Source of the DNA: Prochlorococcus sp. AG-409-G20
GTDB taxonomy: Bacteria > Cyanobacteriota > Cyanobacteriia > PCC-6307 > Cyanobiaceae
DNA: 64,000 nucleotides
Assembly (NCBI GenBank): GCA_003215775.1
Contig: QCJW01000007.1
Location: 28,171-92,170 of the forward strand
Reading direction: 5' to 3'
The position numbers and the translations under genes were made by a program. Within the stretch, counting starts at the first letter, position 1. Every line of letters starts with the position of its first letter. The notes under the pieces were generated by a model. The model worked only from the letters and a program-made list of their open reading frames with translations, was not told the DNA's origin and did not search any database. Shown here piece by piece: positions 49,730 to 60,199 of this stretch.

Positions 49730-50857
49730 TCAAAATGTCTTTTGCGAACTTTCTTCTCTTGCCATTTCTGAAATACTGTGCTGCAAAACCTGGGATACGG
49801 ATTTACCTTCTGAATAAGATCTCAGCCATTGCATAGCCTGATTCCCTTCATTCAACACAGTTTCCAATGGAGCAAGCAAATGGGCTATCCCCAGATCCAT
49901 AGCAAGCTGGTTAACGTCCTCCATCAAAGCTCTTATCCAGTCTCTACATTGAATTGGTTCTCCATCTATCCAGTTATACAAAGTTGAATCAAGACTCAAT
50001 TTTGCTGCCGAATGATCATTCATATCACTTAGTTTTGCCAATTGATCTGCATTCAAAGAACTAATCTCAAAAGGATCTAACTTTTTTGAATCTTGGAATA
50101 GGGTTAAAACTCTTAACTCAAGTAAAGCAGTTATTGCTAAAAGTAAATCAAAATCTGTTATCAAATCACAAATCCTTAACTCAAGACGATTCAACTCATA
50201 TGGACGATTTGAACCATTAGGCCTAACAGAAGTCCACAGATGACGCTCATTTTCCATTGCCCCAGATGCCATTTGCCCCTCAACCCAGGCAATGTAATGA
50301 GAGTGATTCTCAAAGAATGGCACTTTCTCAGGCGTAAGAGGAAATTGAATCCACCTTTGAGAATGAGCACCTGTAGGTCGACCATCTAAGAAGGGAGAAC
50401 TTGCGCTCAATGCTAAAAACAAAGCGGCTTCACAACGAATTAGTCGAATAGCAGGAAACAATAAATTCAAATCATCAATACCTAAATTGATATGCACACT
50501 AGTCGTAACAACCCGAGTTCCGTAGGTTGCTTCAATCAAATCATGATAAGGATTTAAAGGGTCAGATCTTTCAAAATGCTTAGTATCTCCTAAACTTAAT
50601 GTGCTTCCAGGAATAAGAGTTAAATCCCTTGATATAAGCCATTTTCTTAGCTTTTCTCTTGGCATTAATAATGCATCCCTAAGATAGTCATAATCAACAT
50701 TAGGTAATGTTATATATTCCAAATTACGATGGTCAGGTTCTTTGACAAATTCAGGTAGTTCGCTAGTTACATCATCAGCAACTCCAACATGTTCCGCCAG
50801 AAAAGTTCCTGTAAATAGCTCCACTTCAAACCCCTTTAGTAGAAGTTTATTAGTCAT
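49730..50857 (-). CDS. gshA: Glutamate-cysteine ligase, cyanobacterial type
   Basis: 375 residues from ATG 50857 ([15 protein letters not shown]), which overlaps the trpE stop by 4 nt (ATGA); a longer start to 50878 is rejected. The enzyme makes gamma-glutamylcysteine for glutathione. TTSVHINLGIDDLN and LELRICDLITDFDLLLAI are typical of the cyanobacterial/plant-like group. Lies between trpE and ppc in one transcription unit. Confidence 0.9.
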   Translation of the reverse strand: MTNKLLLKGFEVELFTGTFLAEHVGVADDVTSELPEFVKEPDHRNLEYITLPNVDYDYLRDALLMPREKLRKWLISRDLTLIPGSTLSLGDTKHFERSDPLNPYHDLIEATYGTRVVTTSVHINLGIDDLNLLFPAIRLIRCEAALFLALSASSPFLDGRPTGAHSQRWIQFPLTPEKVPFFENHSHYIAWVEGQMASGAMENERHLWTSVRPNGSNRPYELNRLELRICDLITDFDLLLAITALLELRVLTLFQDSKKLDPFEISSLNADQLAKLSDMNDHSAAKLSLDSTLYNWIDGEPIQCRDWIRALMEDVNQLAMDLGIAHLLAPLETVLNEGNQAMQWLRSYSEGKSVSQVLQHSISEMAREESSQKTF

Positions 50858-52383
50858 GATTTTGGTGATTGAAGACAAGAAATAGCTTGAAGCATTCCCT
50901 TCGCTTTGTTTAAAGTTTCTTGATATTCAGCAGTGGGATTAGAATCTGCAACTACTCCAGCACCAGCTTGTACATGAACTGAACATCCACCCCCAGGATG
51001 ACACTTGGTAAGCATTGTGCGAATAGTAATTGCGGTATTTAAAGCACCATTCAAGTCAATCGAGCCATAAACACCAGAATATGGACCTCTGGATTGATGC
51101 TCCATCTGATTAATTAATTGCATTGCTCGTATCTTCGGAGCGCCACTAACTGTTCCCGCAGGGAAAGAAGCCATCAGCAAGTCCCATACATCCATATCTG
51201 GCAAAAGAAGTCCTTCTACTTCACTCACAATATGCATCACATGAGAGTACTTCTCTATAACCATTAACTCCTTAACCAAAACACTGCCAGATTTGCAAAC
51301 TCTACCTAAATCATTTCGACCTAAATCAACTAGCATTACATGCTCCGCTCTTTCTTTTGGATCAGCCAATAAATCTTTCTCTAACAGCAGATCATCTGCA
51401 TCATTTTTACCCCTAGGTCGTGTTCCTGCAATTGGCCTAAGACTTGCTGTAATAACATTATTATTATTAGGTGATGGTTCAGCTTTAACCATTACTTCGG
51501 GGCTAGAACCAATCAGCTGCCAATCTCCAAAATCAAAGAAAGCCATATAAGGAGAAGGGTTAATCATCCTTAGACTTCTATATAAATCAAAAGGATCTTC
51601 TTTTACATGAGCGACCAGACGTTGGCTTAAAACAAGTTGAAAAACATCACCATCAGCAATATTGGTTTTAGCATTATTTACTGCATTTTCAAACTCAGAT
51701 TGCGTAAAATTACTTTTAGTATTTAAAGAAATTTTGTTATTGATATTCCAATCTAAAGTTTTCATTGATGGCAAGGGAGCAGCCATTTTCTTTTGTAAAT
51801 ATTTAATCTTTTGAAGCGAAGCCTTTAGAGCCATCTCAGGCGATTGGCCACCTGTCAAGTCTCCATAAACAACTGCTGTTATTAATCTCTTAACTTGATC
51901 AAATATGAGAATGTTATCCATGAACATCCATGAGCCATCAGGAAAATCTGCTTCTCCCCTTGGATGAACAGGAACAGTTGGCTCTATCCATTGAATTAAT
52001 TCATAACCCCATATTCCGTAGAGTTGCCCTAATGGTGGCAAACCTGGAAGCGAAACCGGACGATATGGAGACAACCAACTCCGTAATTGCTTAAAAGGGT
52101 TACCTTGCTCATTATCTATTCGTCCATTTCGCCATTTTCGAACTAATCGATCTCCTCTAGCAACTGCAGTCCATAAAGGATCAGTAGACACAACACTCCA
52201 TCGTCCTAGTGTTTCGCCACCCTCTACAGATTCAAGCAATACACCTGGAGGCTGATCATGACCAACCTTTAACCAAGTAGTGAGAGGTGTTTCTAGGTCT
52301 GCTGGCCAACTATGAGCCAGTGGTATGAAGTTTGCACCATTAGAGGCTGCCTTTAAGAAAAAGGCACAATCAGTGCTGAGCAT
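50854..52383 (-). CDS. trpE: Anthranilate synthase component I
   Basis: 509 residues. Converts chorismate and ammonia/glutamine to anthranilate for tryptophan. The N-terminal feedback site LLES is present ([19 protein letters not shown]), and the chorismate-binding C-terminal half has [22 protein letters not shown] and [20 protein letters not shown] large inverted repeat sits just 13 nt before the start. trpG is not adjacent. Confidence 0.97.
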   Translation of the reverse strand: MLSTDCAFFLKAASNGANFIPLAHSWPADLETPLTTWLKVGHDQPPGVLLESVEGGETLGRWSVVSTDPLWTAVARGDRLVRKWRNGRIDNEQGNPFKQLRSWLSPYRPVSLPGLPPLGQLYGIWGYELIQWIEPTVPVHPRGEADFPDGSWMFMDNILIFDQVKRLITAVVYGDLTGGQSPEMALKASLQKIKYLQKKMAAPLPSMKTLDWNINNKISLNTKSNFTQSEFENAVNNAKTNIADGDVFQLVLSQRLVAHVKEDPFDLYRSLRMINPSPYMAFFDFGDWQLIGSSPEVMVKAEPSPNNNNVITASLRPIAGTRPRGKNDADDLLLEKDLLADPKERAEHVMLVDLGRNDLGRVCKSGSVLVKELMVIEKYSHVMHIVSEVEGLLLPDMDVWDLLMASFPAGTVSGAPKIRAMQLINQMEHQSRGPYSGVYGSIDLNGALNTAITIRTMLTKCHPGGGCSVHVQAGAGVVADSNPTAEYQETLNKAKGMLQAISCLQSPKS

Positions 52384-52395
52384 GAATTAATCATC

Positions 52396-52434
52396 GCAGC
52401 CGATGGCAGAAATTAACAATTCAGAATCGGCTGC
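52396..52434 (-). terminator. Inverted repeat between psaD and trpE
   Basis: GCAGCCGAT (52396-52404) and ATCGGCTGC (52426-52434) form a perfect 9-bp stem around 21 nt; the loop holds a further AATTAACAATT palindrome. No clear T run follows on the minus strand. It lies 12 nt after the psaD stop and 13 nt before the trpE ATG, so it could end psaD transcripts in part or stabilise the mRNA. Confidence 0.55.
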
Positions 52435-52445
52435 AAATAATTAGT

Positions 52446-52874
52446 TCAGGAATCAAAGGTATTGTTTCCTGTGAACTTAACGCTTGCTGGGTTGGGATTA
52501 TCCCCAATCCGGCGAGGATTATGGTTCACAATTGGACGACCTTCATTAACCTTTTCAGGGAAAACGCCATCCTTAGGATGAAGGAACTCTGTATCTCCGC
52601 CAGGAAAGATTCGATAGATCTTGTAGTCATCGATTCTTGGCTTAAATGTCCTGAGTTGCGTTCCCAAAGCTAGACACTGCTCTTTTCGAGCAAAGTACAT
52701 AAGGTTCTCACCTTCATTCATGATCGCAGCACCTCCTGTAGGGAGTTCAAAGGCTTGAGCCTTTGAGCTAGACCAAGTGATGGCGTACTTTTCTTCAGTT
52801 TCAGCGGAATTTAAAAGTCCACCGGTACTGCCGATGCTTTGTGGGAGTTTTCCCTTAAGTGCCTGTTCTGTCAT
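52446..52874 (-). CDS. psaD: Photosystem I reaction centre subunit II
   Basis: 142 residues. Stromal subunit that docks ferredoxin and holds Psa[41 protein letters not shown] and [20 protein letters not shown] are diagnostic. It follows the histidine-kinase gene by 116 nt on the same strand, and probably has its own promoter there. Confidence 0.98.
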   Translation of the reverse strand: MTEQALKGKLPQSIGSTGGLLNSAETEEKYAITWSSSKAQAFELPTGGAAIMNEGENLMYFARKEQCLALGTQLRTFKPRIDDYKIYRIFPGGDTEFLHPKDGVFPEKVNEGRPIVNHNPRRIGDNPNPASVKFTGNNTFDS

Positions 52875-52990
52875 GGCTGATCTGGTAAATCGGCATGCCT
52901 TTACAAGTGAAAAGTAGCATTAGGATTTGTTAGATATGACACTAAAGGGAGTCAAGCTTCACACCAGTCAACATTGAGAGCTTCAAAAAA

Positions 52991-54367
52991 TCATTTTTTT
53001 TCTTGCACTATTGGAAAAAAAACCGTCAGTCCTCTATCTCGACGATGAATTAATCTTCCTCCAAGACTGGCCAACAACCTTTGTGTTGCAGCTTGAGTCA
53101 ACTGAAGACTTCCTGTCCGAGGGCTCCAACTCAATACAGTCCCCAAAGCAGAGCTCTCTTCATTTCCACGATGATCTTGAATTAATGATTTTGGAGATTT
53201 CCTAAATATTTGAAGCTTTAAGCGATTACCTGCTGGTCGCAATTCCATCAAGAGACTCGATCCATCTTGTAATCCTCTTGTATTCCGAGCAACTAATCCA
53301 CCTAGCATCAGCTCCAGACGCTGAGGATCGCTCAAGACTTCAGGCAAGTCAGGGGGAATATCCATCTCAAGCTTTACTCCTTTACGTTTGAGCTGTTCGC
53401 TCCAAGCAGGCTGCAACATTTTTAACATTTCCCCAAGATTTGTACTAGCCAAACAAGAATCTCCAGGCTCATTCCGTTGAAGCGCAGCTGCATTAAAAAT
53501 CAAGCCAAATCTATCAATTTGTTCAGTGCATTCCGAGTCAATTTGTTTTAGACGGTTTACTACTAGTTCGGAAAGATCATTCCTTCTAAGCAAAGAACGA
53601 ATAAGTGTCCGGATTGTTGCCAAAGGAGTTCTAACTTCATGAGCCAATGCCTCTATCAAACTTATTTCACCAGGTGAATCTATAGAGTCTTGAACAACAG
53701 AATCATTCGGTAAGCTTTGAATATTAACAGTTGAATTAATCGAAGCCAACCTCTCAGAAAGTAATGGCCAAAAAACTTTCTCTAATGGATATGTAATATT
53801 TAATTGAGAATACTTTTTCAATAAGCTTTTTAATTCGAAAGAATCTCTATCATTCTCTCTATTAAGTCTTACCTGAAGCATATTAAATAATTCCAGCAAA
53901 GTCTCCTTGTCACTTCGAATAAGCAAATTCCTCTCGCCTGGTGAACCTTGAAGAGCAAGGGCTAATTGAACTTCTGAGGTAATAATGATCAGCAAAGGAT
54001 CTTGTCCATCTTCCTTTTGCAAATGAAGTCTTTTATATGAACAGTCATCAGATAAATTTTCATCATCAAAATTCTGAACACAAGCCGGTGGTAACAAACC
54101 TACCTGAGGTGAGTTAAGCGCTCTCAGCTCTCTTGGAGCCCATACCCACCCTTTTAATCTCTGAAGTAATTTTGGCTCATAGAGAGCTGGCAAAGGAGAA
54201 GAAATCCACAATCCATCAGTTAAATCAACATTCACCAAAATATCCTTTTGCAAAGTATCCAAAGCTGCCCACCATAATTTTCGAGCTATTGGTTCTTCAA
54301 TTCTCCCCTTAGGAACACCTTCGGCCATTCGCTTTTGGATAGAGCTAAGAGTGACTCGAATATTCAC
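52991..54367 (-). CDS. Sensor histidine kinase with degenerate ATP-binding domain
   Basis: 458 residues, no membrane segment. The dimerisation/phosphoacceptor H box is intact: ALAHEVRTPLATIRTL with His243. The following ATPase domain is poor: the N box reads LMLGGLVARNTRGL instead of NLLxNAxK, no DxGxG is visible, and only a G2-like TGSLQLTQAATQRLLASLGG remains. The N-terminal 230 residues are of unknown fold and may sense a signal. Overlaps rodA by 4 nt (ATGA) and precedes psaD. Confidence 0.75.
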   Translation of the reverse strand: MNIRVTLSSIQKRMAEGVPKGRIEEPIARKLWWAALDTLQKDILVNVDLTDGLWISSPLPALYEPKLLQRLKGWVWAPRELRALNSPQVGLLPPACVQNFDDENLSDDCSYKRLHLQKEDGQDPLLIIITSEVQLALALQGSPGERNLLIRSDKETLLELFNMLQVRLNRENDRDSFELKSLLKKYSQLNITYPLEKVFWPLLSERLASINSTVNIQSLPNDSVVQDSIDSPGEISLIEALAHEVRTPLATIRTLIRSLLRRNDLSELVVNRLKQIDSECTEQIDRFGLIFNAAALQRNEPGDSCLASTNLGEMLKMLQPAWSEQLKRKGVKLEMDIPPDLPEVLSDPQRLELMLGGLVARNTRGLQDGSSLLMELRPAGNRLKLQIFRKSPKSLIQDHRGNEESSALGTVLSWSPRTGSLQLTQAATQRLLASLGGRLIHRRDRGLTVFFPIVQEKK

Positions 54368-55641
54368 CAGCTTCTACTTGCAAAAAGGGCTCGTCTTGCA
54401 ACAGATATACATAAGCCTAACGAAACAAAGTTAACCAATAAAGCTGAACGACCATAACTTAAAAAAGGAAGAGGTATGCCTGTTACTGGACCAAGCCCAA
54501 TCGTCATAAAAATATTTACCACTACTTGAAACATAATCATGCTTCCAACTCCAATAACAAGCAATGACTCAAAATCACTCCTAGCACTTCTTGCAATATT
54601 TAATAGCCTAAGAATTAACAAGAAAAAACTCATAATCACTATCGAAGTTCCTAGAAAACCCAATTCTTCCCCTAATGCACTAAAAATAAAATCAGTATGT
54701 TGTTCTGGAATAAAACTAAGTTTAGTTAATTGCCCTTGAAGCAAACCAGTTCCAAACCAACCACCAGAACCAATACCAACTTTACTTTGAAGAAGATGAT
54801 AACCTCCTCCCAGAGGATCTTTAGCGGGGTCAAGAAATAAAACCAATCGATCTCTTTGATAACCCTTAAGAACATTTGTCCATAACCATGGTGTAATCAA
54901 GGCCATCACACTCTGCAAAAATGTTGTCACCAAAGCAGCAAGACGCCTACTAGGGAAAGAGCGATAAGCCAAAAATCCCATACATGGGATCCATATAAAT
55001 AGACCAATTTTAAAAACACCTGAAAAAATAGCTGTTATCAAAGCAGACAGAGGAAGCAAGCCCCACTCAATCGGCATTCCAGACCAATAGAGCATTGCAA
55101 ATAAAAAAGCACCAAATACTAAAGAAGTTCCTAAATCGGGTTGAAAAAAAACTAAAATCCAAGGTAAAAGAATTACAGAAATCGGCTTTAACAAATTTGA
55201 AGGTTTTTTAATCCTGTTACGCTCTAGAATAGATGCCAGAACAAGAATTGCACTGATTTTTGCAAATTCTGAAGGTTGAAAATTAAGTCCACCAATATTT
55301 ATCCAACGCTGGGCTCCCAAAGCCGATACGCCAACAACTCTTACAAAAAAGAGACTACTGATGGTAATCAAATAAGAAGGTAATATAAAAGGCTTAATCC
55401 TTTCAACAGGAATCTGAGCTATCAAGAATGCTAAAGCAAAACCAATACATGCTGTAATCCAATGATTATACCAATCTGCATAATTTGTCTGCCTTTGTGT
55501 ACTTGCAATTAGGAGACCAGCTAGAATCACAAGAAAAAAAGGAGTCAGCCAAAGTATTGCCTCAAAATTCCTAAATCTCTTCTTAAATAAACTTGAGTGA
55601 CCAAACAAAAGTCTCTTACTTAAATCCAAATCAAATTGCAT
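54364..55641 (-). CDS. rodA: Rod-shape peptidoglycan polymerase RodA
   Basis: 425 residues with about ten hydrophobic helices, SEDS family. It polymerises lipid II glycan strands with a class B PBP during elongation. FQPDLGTSLVFGAFLFAML, GSGGWFGTGLLQGQLTKLSF and FIPEQHTDFIFSALGEELGF are the family signatures. It lies 8 nt after mrp and is coupled to the kinase gene. Confidence 0.95.
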   Translation of the reverse strand: MQFDLDLSKRLLFGHSSLFKKRFRNFEAILWLTPFFLVILAGLLIASTQRQTNYADWYNHWITACIGFALAFLIAQIPVERIKPFILPSYLITISSLFFVRVVGVSALGAQRWINIGGLNFQPSEFAKISAILVLASILERNRIKKPSNLLKPISVILLPWILVFFQPDLGTSLVFGAFLFAMLYWSGMPIEWGLLPLSALITAIFSGVFKIGLFIWIPCMGFLAYRSFPSRRLAALVTTFLQSVMALITPWLWTNVLKGYQRDRLVLFLDPAKDPLGGGYHLLQSKVGIGSGGWFGTGLLQGQLTKLSFIPEQHTDFIFSALGEELGFLGTSIVIMSFFLLILRLLNIARSARSDFESLLVIGVGSMIMFQVVVNIFMTIGLGPVTGIPLPFLSYGRSALLVNFVSLGLCISVARRALFASRSW

Positions 55642-55649
55642 AAAAATAC

Positions 55650-56729
55650 TTATATTTTTTTATTTATTGTTTCTATTATGCTGCTTGCAAGCCCTAAAAA
55701 TGCCTGAGAGCTTAATGAATTAGGCGAACTATGCACTAGCGGAATTCCTTCATTACATCCTTCCTGTAGAGGCATCTCCATGGGCAATTTTGCCAATAAT
55801 GGGACACCACTCTCTTCTGCCAGTTGCTGCCCTCCTCCAGACCCAAAAAGCGCATAACTTCTATCTGGAAGATCAGGAGGCACAAATGCTGTCATATTCT
55901 CTACAACCCCTAAAACAGGTATTTTCATTTGCTGAAACATGGCTAAACCCCTTCTTGCATCTTGCAAGGACACCTTCTGAGGAGTAGTAACAATAATCAC
56001 CCCTGACATTGGAACTGCTTGTGCGAGAGATAACTGGGCATCACCAGTTCCTGGGGGTAGATCTACTACCAACACGTCTCGATATCCCCAGTTAGCCTGA
56101 TATAAAAATTGCCTAATAATTCCATTAAGCATTGGGCCCCTCCATATAACTGGTTGATTTTCTTCAATTAAAAAACCCATTGAAACCATTCCGATACCAC
56201 AACTTTCTATCGGAACAATTTTCTGATCTGAGCCACTTCCAATCACTTCAGGTGTCTGGTCAGCAACCCCAAGCATGATCGGAGTATTAGGCCCATAAAT
56301 ATCGGCATCTAAAAGTCCCACTTTCAAATTTTTCTTAGCAAATGCACAAGCCAAGTTGACTGCAACCGTACTTTTCCCAACTCCTCCCTTCCCACTACTT
56401 ACCGCAATAATGTGCCTAACACCTTGAACAGGCTGGAGTTGATCCGAAGTTTGTCCATGACCAGCATGTCCAATGCCTCCCTCTTCAGGAGGATTACCAA
56501 CTTCAATCTGTACTTCTTCAATCCCATTTAGACTCTTCAAATTTTCAGTTATTTCTTTAGCTAATTGATCTCGCTGACTTTGCATATAACTTGGAAGACA
56601 AAGCCTTACTATTGCCTTGGGAGGAATGACACGAACTTGATCAAGCCATCCAATTTCAAGGATTGATTTTCCACTTCGGTCATCCTTAATCTGATCGAGG
56701 ACCATCCGAGCTTGCTCGGTTAATGACAT
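55650..56729 (-). CDS. mrp: Mrp/NBP35-type iron-sulfur carrier ATPase
   Basis: 359 residues. An N-terminal MIP18/DUF59-like domain (about 1-85) is followed by a P-loop ATPase with the deviant Walker A SSGKGGVGKSTVAVNLA, DADIYGPNTPIMLG and VVDLPPGTGDAQLSLAQ. Family members carry Fe-S clusters to target proteins. The usual CxxC bridging pair is not evident, as in many cyanobacterial Mrp. It heads the mrp-rodA-kinase unit. Confidence 0.94.
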   Translation of the reverse strand: MSLTEQARMVLDQIKDDRSGKSILEIGWLDQVRVIPPKAIVRLCLPSYMQSQRDQLAKEITENLKSLNGIEEVQIEVGNPPEEGGIGHAGHGQTSDQLQPVQGVRHIIAVSSGKGGVGKSTVAVNLACAFAKKNLKVGLLDADIYGPNTPIMLGVADQTPEVIGSGSDQKIVPIESCGIGMVSMGFLIEENQPVIWRGPMLNGIIRQFLYQANWGYRDVLVVDLPPGTGDAQLSLAQAVPMSGVIIVTTPQKVSLQDARRGLAMFQQMKIPVLGVVENMTAFVPPDLPDRSYALFGSGGGQQLAEESGVPLLAKLPMEMPLQEGCNEGIPLVHSSPNSLSSQAFLGLASSIIETINKKI

Positions 56730-56862
56730 GCTTTTGCGAAAATTGTCTTAACCATCAATCCTATACATAGAATCAGTAATCTTCACATTAATTCTCCAAC
56801 TAGAAGAAAATTCTTTTTCTTGCACTTAGAAGCCCACAACCATTTCCTGAAGGAATTGACCA

Positions 56863-57978
56863 ATGTTGAATTTTCTTTTTAAATCCTTTAGATCAGCTAC
56901 TGGCAAGCCTTACGAACAGAACTTGTCTACCGACCCGAAAGGATTATCAATGCCCTCATTACCTCCTTCTAATTCAAGAACCAAGGCAAGAGAATTAGTA
57001 ATGAGTCTTCAAGACGAAATTTGCAAAGGGCTTGAAGAAATTGACGGGATTGGAAAATTTAAAGAAGAAAGTTGGGAAAGACCAGAAGGGGGAGGAGGAC
57101 GTTCAAGAGTAATGCAACAGGGGAAAATTTTCGAACAAGGAGGAGTGAATTTCTCTGAAGTACATGGAGAACAATTACCTCCATCAATCTTGAATCAACG
57201 ACCTGAAGCAAAAGGACATCCATGGTTCGCAACAGGAACGTCCATGGTTCTTCATCCACACAATCCATATATTCCTACAGTTCACCTCAATTATCGCTAT
57301 TTCGAAGCAGGACCAGTCTGGTGGTTTGGCGGTGGAGCAGATTTAACTCCGTTTTATCCATTTCTCGAAGATGCTAGACATTTTCACAGAATTCATAAAA
57401 AAGCCTGTGATGATATCAATCCTGATTTCCACAAAGTGTTCAAGCCATGGTGTGACGAATACTTTTTTCTAAAGCACCGACAAGAAACTCGTGGGATAGG
57501 AGGTATTTTCTATGACTATCAAGATGGATCTGGTTCTATTTATAAAGGGCAAGATCAAAACAGCCAAGCAGCAAAGATTTCAAAAGAGATTGGAGAAATA
57601 TCACTAAGTTGGGAATCTCTTTTCTCGTTAGCGCAATCATGTGGCAAAGCATTTTTACCTGCATATATTCCAATAATCGAAAAGCGGCAAAGTCATTATT
57701 TTAGTAATCAAGAAAGAAATTTCCAATTATATCGTCGTGGAAGATATGTGGAGTTTAATCTTGTTTGGGATAGAGGGACAATCTTTGGCCTGCAAACCAA
57801 TGGAAGAACTGAATCGATTCTTATGTCCCTCCCACCTCTGGCAAGATGGGAATATGGATATCAAGCTCCTTCCAATTCTAGAGAAAAGCTACTAACTGAT
57901 CTTTTCACTAAACCTCAGGATTGGCTTAATGATTTAGATCTTGAAAAACGATGCCAACCATATCACGCTGTAGATTAA
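56863..57978 (+). CDS. hemF: Oxygen-dependent coproporphyrinogen III oxidase
   Basis: 371 residues. Makes protoporphyrinogen IX for chlorophyll and heme using O2. [55 protein letters not shown] and [20 protein letters not shown] are diagnostic. The N-terminal 40 residues are a low-conservation extension; an internal start near MPSLPPSN is possible. Confidence 0.97.
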   Translation: MLNFLFKSFRSATGKPYEQNLSTDPKGLSMPSLPPSNSRTKARELVMSLQDEICKGLEEIDGIGKFKEESWERPEGGGGRSRVMQQGKIFEQGGVNFSEVHGEQLPPSILNQRPEAKGHPWFATGTSMVLHPHNPYIPTVHLNYRYFEAGPVWWFGGGADLTPFYPFLEDARHFHRIHKKACDDINPDFHKVFKPWCDEYFFLKHRQETRGIGGIFYDYQDGSGSIYKGQDQNSQAAKISKEIGEISLSWESLFSLAQSCGKAFLPAYIPIIEKRQSHYFSNQERNFQLYRRGRYVEFNLVWDRGTIFGLQTNGRTESILMSLPPLARWEYGYQAPSNSREKLLTDLFTKPQDWLNDLDLEKRCQPYHAVD

Positions 57979-57982
57979 CTGC

Positions 57983-58753
57983 TTAGTGATTACTTAAAGT
58001 AATACCTGTTTTAATAGCACGAACTATCTTATTCGCAATCAAATTAATTGTTTCTTTTCTAGATTTTGGATCTCTAAGTCTTTCTTCCAACTTCCCATCT
58101 AACTTCCCTATTTCAAGAATACGGATACCTCGTCGAGGTCCTCCTAAGCCCCCTCGAAAAAAAAGAGGGTATCTACCAAATTCCCTAGCAAGACTTTCAT
58201 CCAATGTATTTAATTCTCTTGTCAAAGCAGGAATCAAACCTGAACCAAAACCATATTCACCATAGGAATCAAAATGAATCTCTAATGGATATCCACCATT
58301 TTGTGCATGTAAGGCACCAACTGACCAATTAGTTCTTGGATCATTAGGGTCAATAATGTTTCGCACACCAGAGTCATAAGAAATAATATTCAATCCAGAG
58401 CGCTTACCTATACGAATAATTGCATCTCGAACTTTTAAATTCCAAAATAATTCATCACTAATATTGGGGTCCATTGGCTTAGATCCATAAATATCTACAG
58501 CTGAACCTGCAGTCCCAGCTCCAGCAATACCCTGAGAGTCTGAATGACCTGCCATTACCAAAATAGGTATCTGTTTATTAACTTTGGCTAATCCCAACCA
58601 ATTACTCTTGAGAAGAACCCTATCTCCTAAAAGTAAGTTCAATTTTTCTACTTTTAAATTTTTATATACTGACAATGGAATAATACAGCCAAGAATTATA
58701 GCTATTAAATAAAAATGAATATAATTCTTAGACAATAAGTCTTTATAAGTCAT
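57983..58753 (-). CDS. Membrane-anchored putative amidase_3-like hydrolase
   Basis: 256 residues from ATG 58753 (MTYKDLLSK), which avoids a 32-nt overlap with the gene before it. One N-terminal hydrophobic helix (about 12-30), then an outer domain. VMAGHSDSQG, an acidic SDELFWNLKVRDAI, LEIHFDSYGE and RILEIGKLDG recall in order the His/Glu/His/Glu set of zinc N-acetylmuramoyl-alanine amidases. The match is distant and I infer a cell-wall role only. Confidence 0.55.
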   Translation of the reverse strand: MTYKDLLSKNYIHFYLIAIILGCIIPLSVYKNLKVEKLNLLLGDRVLLKSNWLGLAKVNKQIPILVMAGHSDSQGIAGAGTAGSAVDIYGSKPMDPNISDELFWNLKVRDAIIRIGKRSGLNIISYDSGVRNIIDPNDPRTNWSVGALHAQNGGYPLEIHFDSYGEYGFGSGLIPALTRELNTLDESLAREFGRYPLFFRGGLGGPRRGIRILEIGKLDGKLEERLRDPKSRKETINLIANKIVRAIKTGITLSNH

Positions 58754-58757
58754 CCTT

Positions 58758-59315
58758 CTAAATTGGAGACGAAAGAAGTGAGCCATCACTTGCTAAATTA
58801 AGTTTTTCACCGAGATCTGTCTCCATTGCAATAAGCTCATCTCTATGAGCTCTAACTCTTAAAACACTGACCAAGTTCTCATCAGAAGTAAGGAGTCTTA
58901 TCTCCAAATTTTCCTGTCGAGCTGCCCTCTTTCTATACAAGAAACCAGACAATGGTCCTCCTATTATTGACAATAACAATGGCCACCAATGAAGAGCAGG
59001 GTAAAGCTGAATAATGACCAGTCCCAAACATCCAGAACCAATGCCTCCCAGCAAAATCAACAACAATTCTAACCACTTGCTAGAAGAAACATTTCCATTA
59101 AATACTAATAATTGTCTATCAGCATCGCCTCCTTTTCTAGTCCAACCACGATCTTCCAACCAATGACTAATCCCATTCAACAGGTCAACTGGTGGCAATG
59201 AAGAAGAAAAGTCTAAGACTGTCGTTCTATCTTTGCTTGCTGCTCGCAGAAAAAAGCCTAAACCTATCGCCAATAGAAGCGTCAGCAATAGAGTCGACGA
59301 GAAGAAAGATTGCAT
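58758..59315 (-). CDS. Probable cofactor assembly of complex C (CCB-like) membrane protein
   Basis: 185 residues. A hydrophobic start (1-24), a soluble segment, two helices at about 82-125 (WLELLLILLGGIGSGCLGLV and WWPLLLSIIGGPLSGFLY), then a C-terminal domain with LVSVLRVRAHRDELIAME. The layout and the RVRAHRDEL motif recall CCB2/CCB4-type proteins (DUF2930) that help attach heme ci to cytochrome b6. Identification is from memory of the motif and moderate. Confidence 0.5.
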   Translation of the reverse strand: MQSFFSSTLLLTLLLAIGLGFFLRAASKDRTTVLDFSSSLPPVDLLNGISHWLEDRGWTRKGGDADRQLLVFNGNVSSSKWLELLLILLGGIGSGCLGLVIIQLYPALHWWPLLLSIIGGPLSGFLYRKRAARQENLEIRLLTSDENLVSVLRVRAHRDELIAMETDLGEKLNLASDGSLLSSPI

Positions 59316-59542
59316 ATAAAAGAAATTTAAAGTCTTTGAACAAACCTTTTAACTATTTTTACAGCCCTTTGAGCAAAAGGTAATCTCTCACGAACCATAT
59401 GCCCTCATATGTCAACAATCACATAAACTTAAAACCATTACCATAATGCCACCTTCAAAATTACAATTTAAAAGCTCTCACTATTAAGACTGTCTAAATC
59501 CGAAAAACTAGAGCGTACATTTCTTCACTAATACACTATAAG

Positions 59543-60187
59543 ATGACAAATCCGCCTCAAAACCTCGGCAATCTTCAATCTTTTGAGAAAGATCTGAATG
59601 AAGAATGGAGCCAGAAATTCAATTCCTCCTCAGTTATTGCAGTCGACACGGAAGCCATGGGATTAATTCATGGACGAGACAGGCTATGTCTCGTCCAAAT
59701 ATGTGATGCTCAAAATAATGTTGCTTGCATAAAGATTGGCCTAGGCCAAACCGATGCCCCTAGGCTCAAGGCATTATTAGAATCTCAAAAAACAGAAAAG
59801 ATCTTTCACTTTGCACGTTTTGACGTTGCAGCGTTGGCTACAGGACTAGACATTAAAACTAAGTCTATCTTCTGCACCAAGATAGCCAGCAAACTAGCGA
59901 GAACTTATACCCAAAAGCATGGTTTAAAAGATTTAGTATTTGAACTTACTGGCGTGGAATTAAACAAGCAATCACAAAGTAGTGACTGGGGAACGACTAG
60001 AGAACTTAGTTCTAATCAAATCGCATATGCAGCTAATGATGTCAGATATTTAATTGAAGTAAGGAATCAACTCATTACAATCCTAACCAGAGAAGGAAGA
60101 TTAGGGTTAGCTCAACAATGTTTTAATTGTATTCCTACTATCTCAGATCTTGATAGAAACCACTTTACCAATATTTTTGATCATTGA
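59543..60187 (+). CDS. RNase D-like 3'-5' exonuclease
   Basis: 214 residues, exonuclease domain only, without the HRDC domains of full RNase D. DEDD motifs: VIAVDTEAMGL (Exo I), HFARFDVAALATGL (Exo II) and QIAYAANDVRYLIEV (Exo III, DEDDy Tyr). It may trim tRNA 3' ends or other RNAs. It is 227 nt from the divergent membrane-protein gene. Confidence 0.9.
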   Translation: MTNPPQNLGNLQSFEKDLNEEWSQKFNSSSVIAVDTEAMGLIHGRDRLCLVQICDAQNNVACIKIGLGQTDAPRLKALLESQKTEKIFHFARFDVAALATGLDIKTKSIFCTKIASKLARTYTQKHGLKDLVFELTGVELNKQSQSSDWGTTRELSSNQIAYAANDVRYLIEVRNQLITILTREGRLGLAQQCFNCIPTISDLDRNHFTNIFDH

Positions 60188-60199
60188 TTAACAAAGTCT

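Noticed and set aside
57987..58001. ATTACTT/AAGTAAT hairpin after hemF
   Set aside because: It lies inside the 3' coding end of the convergent gene and lacks a T run.
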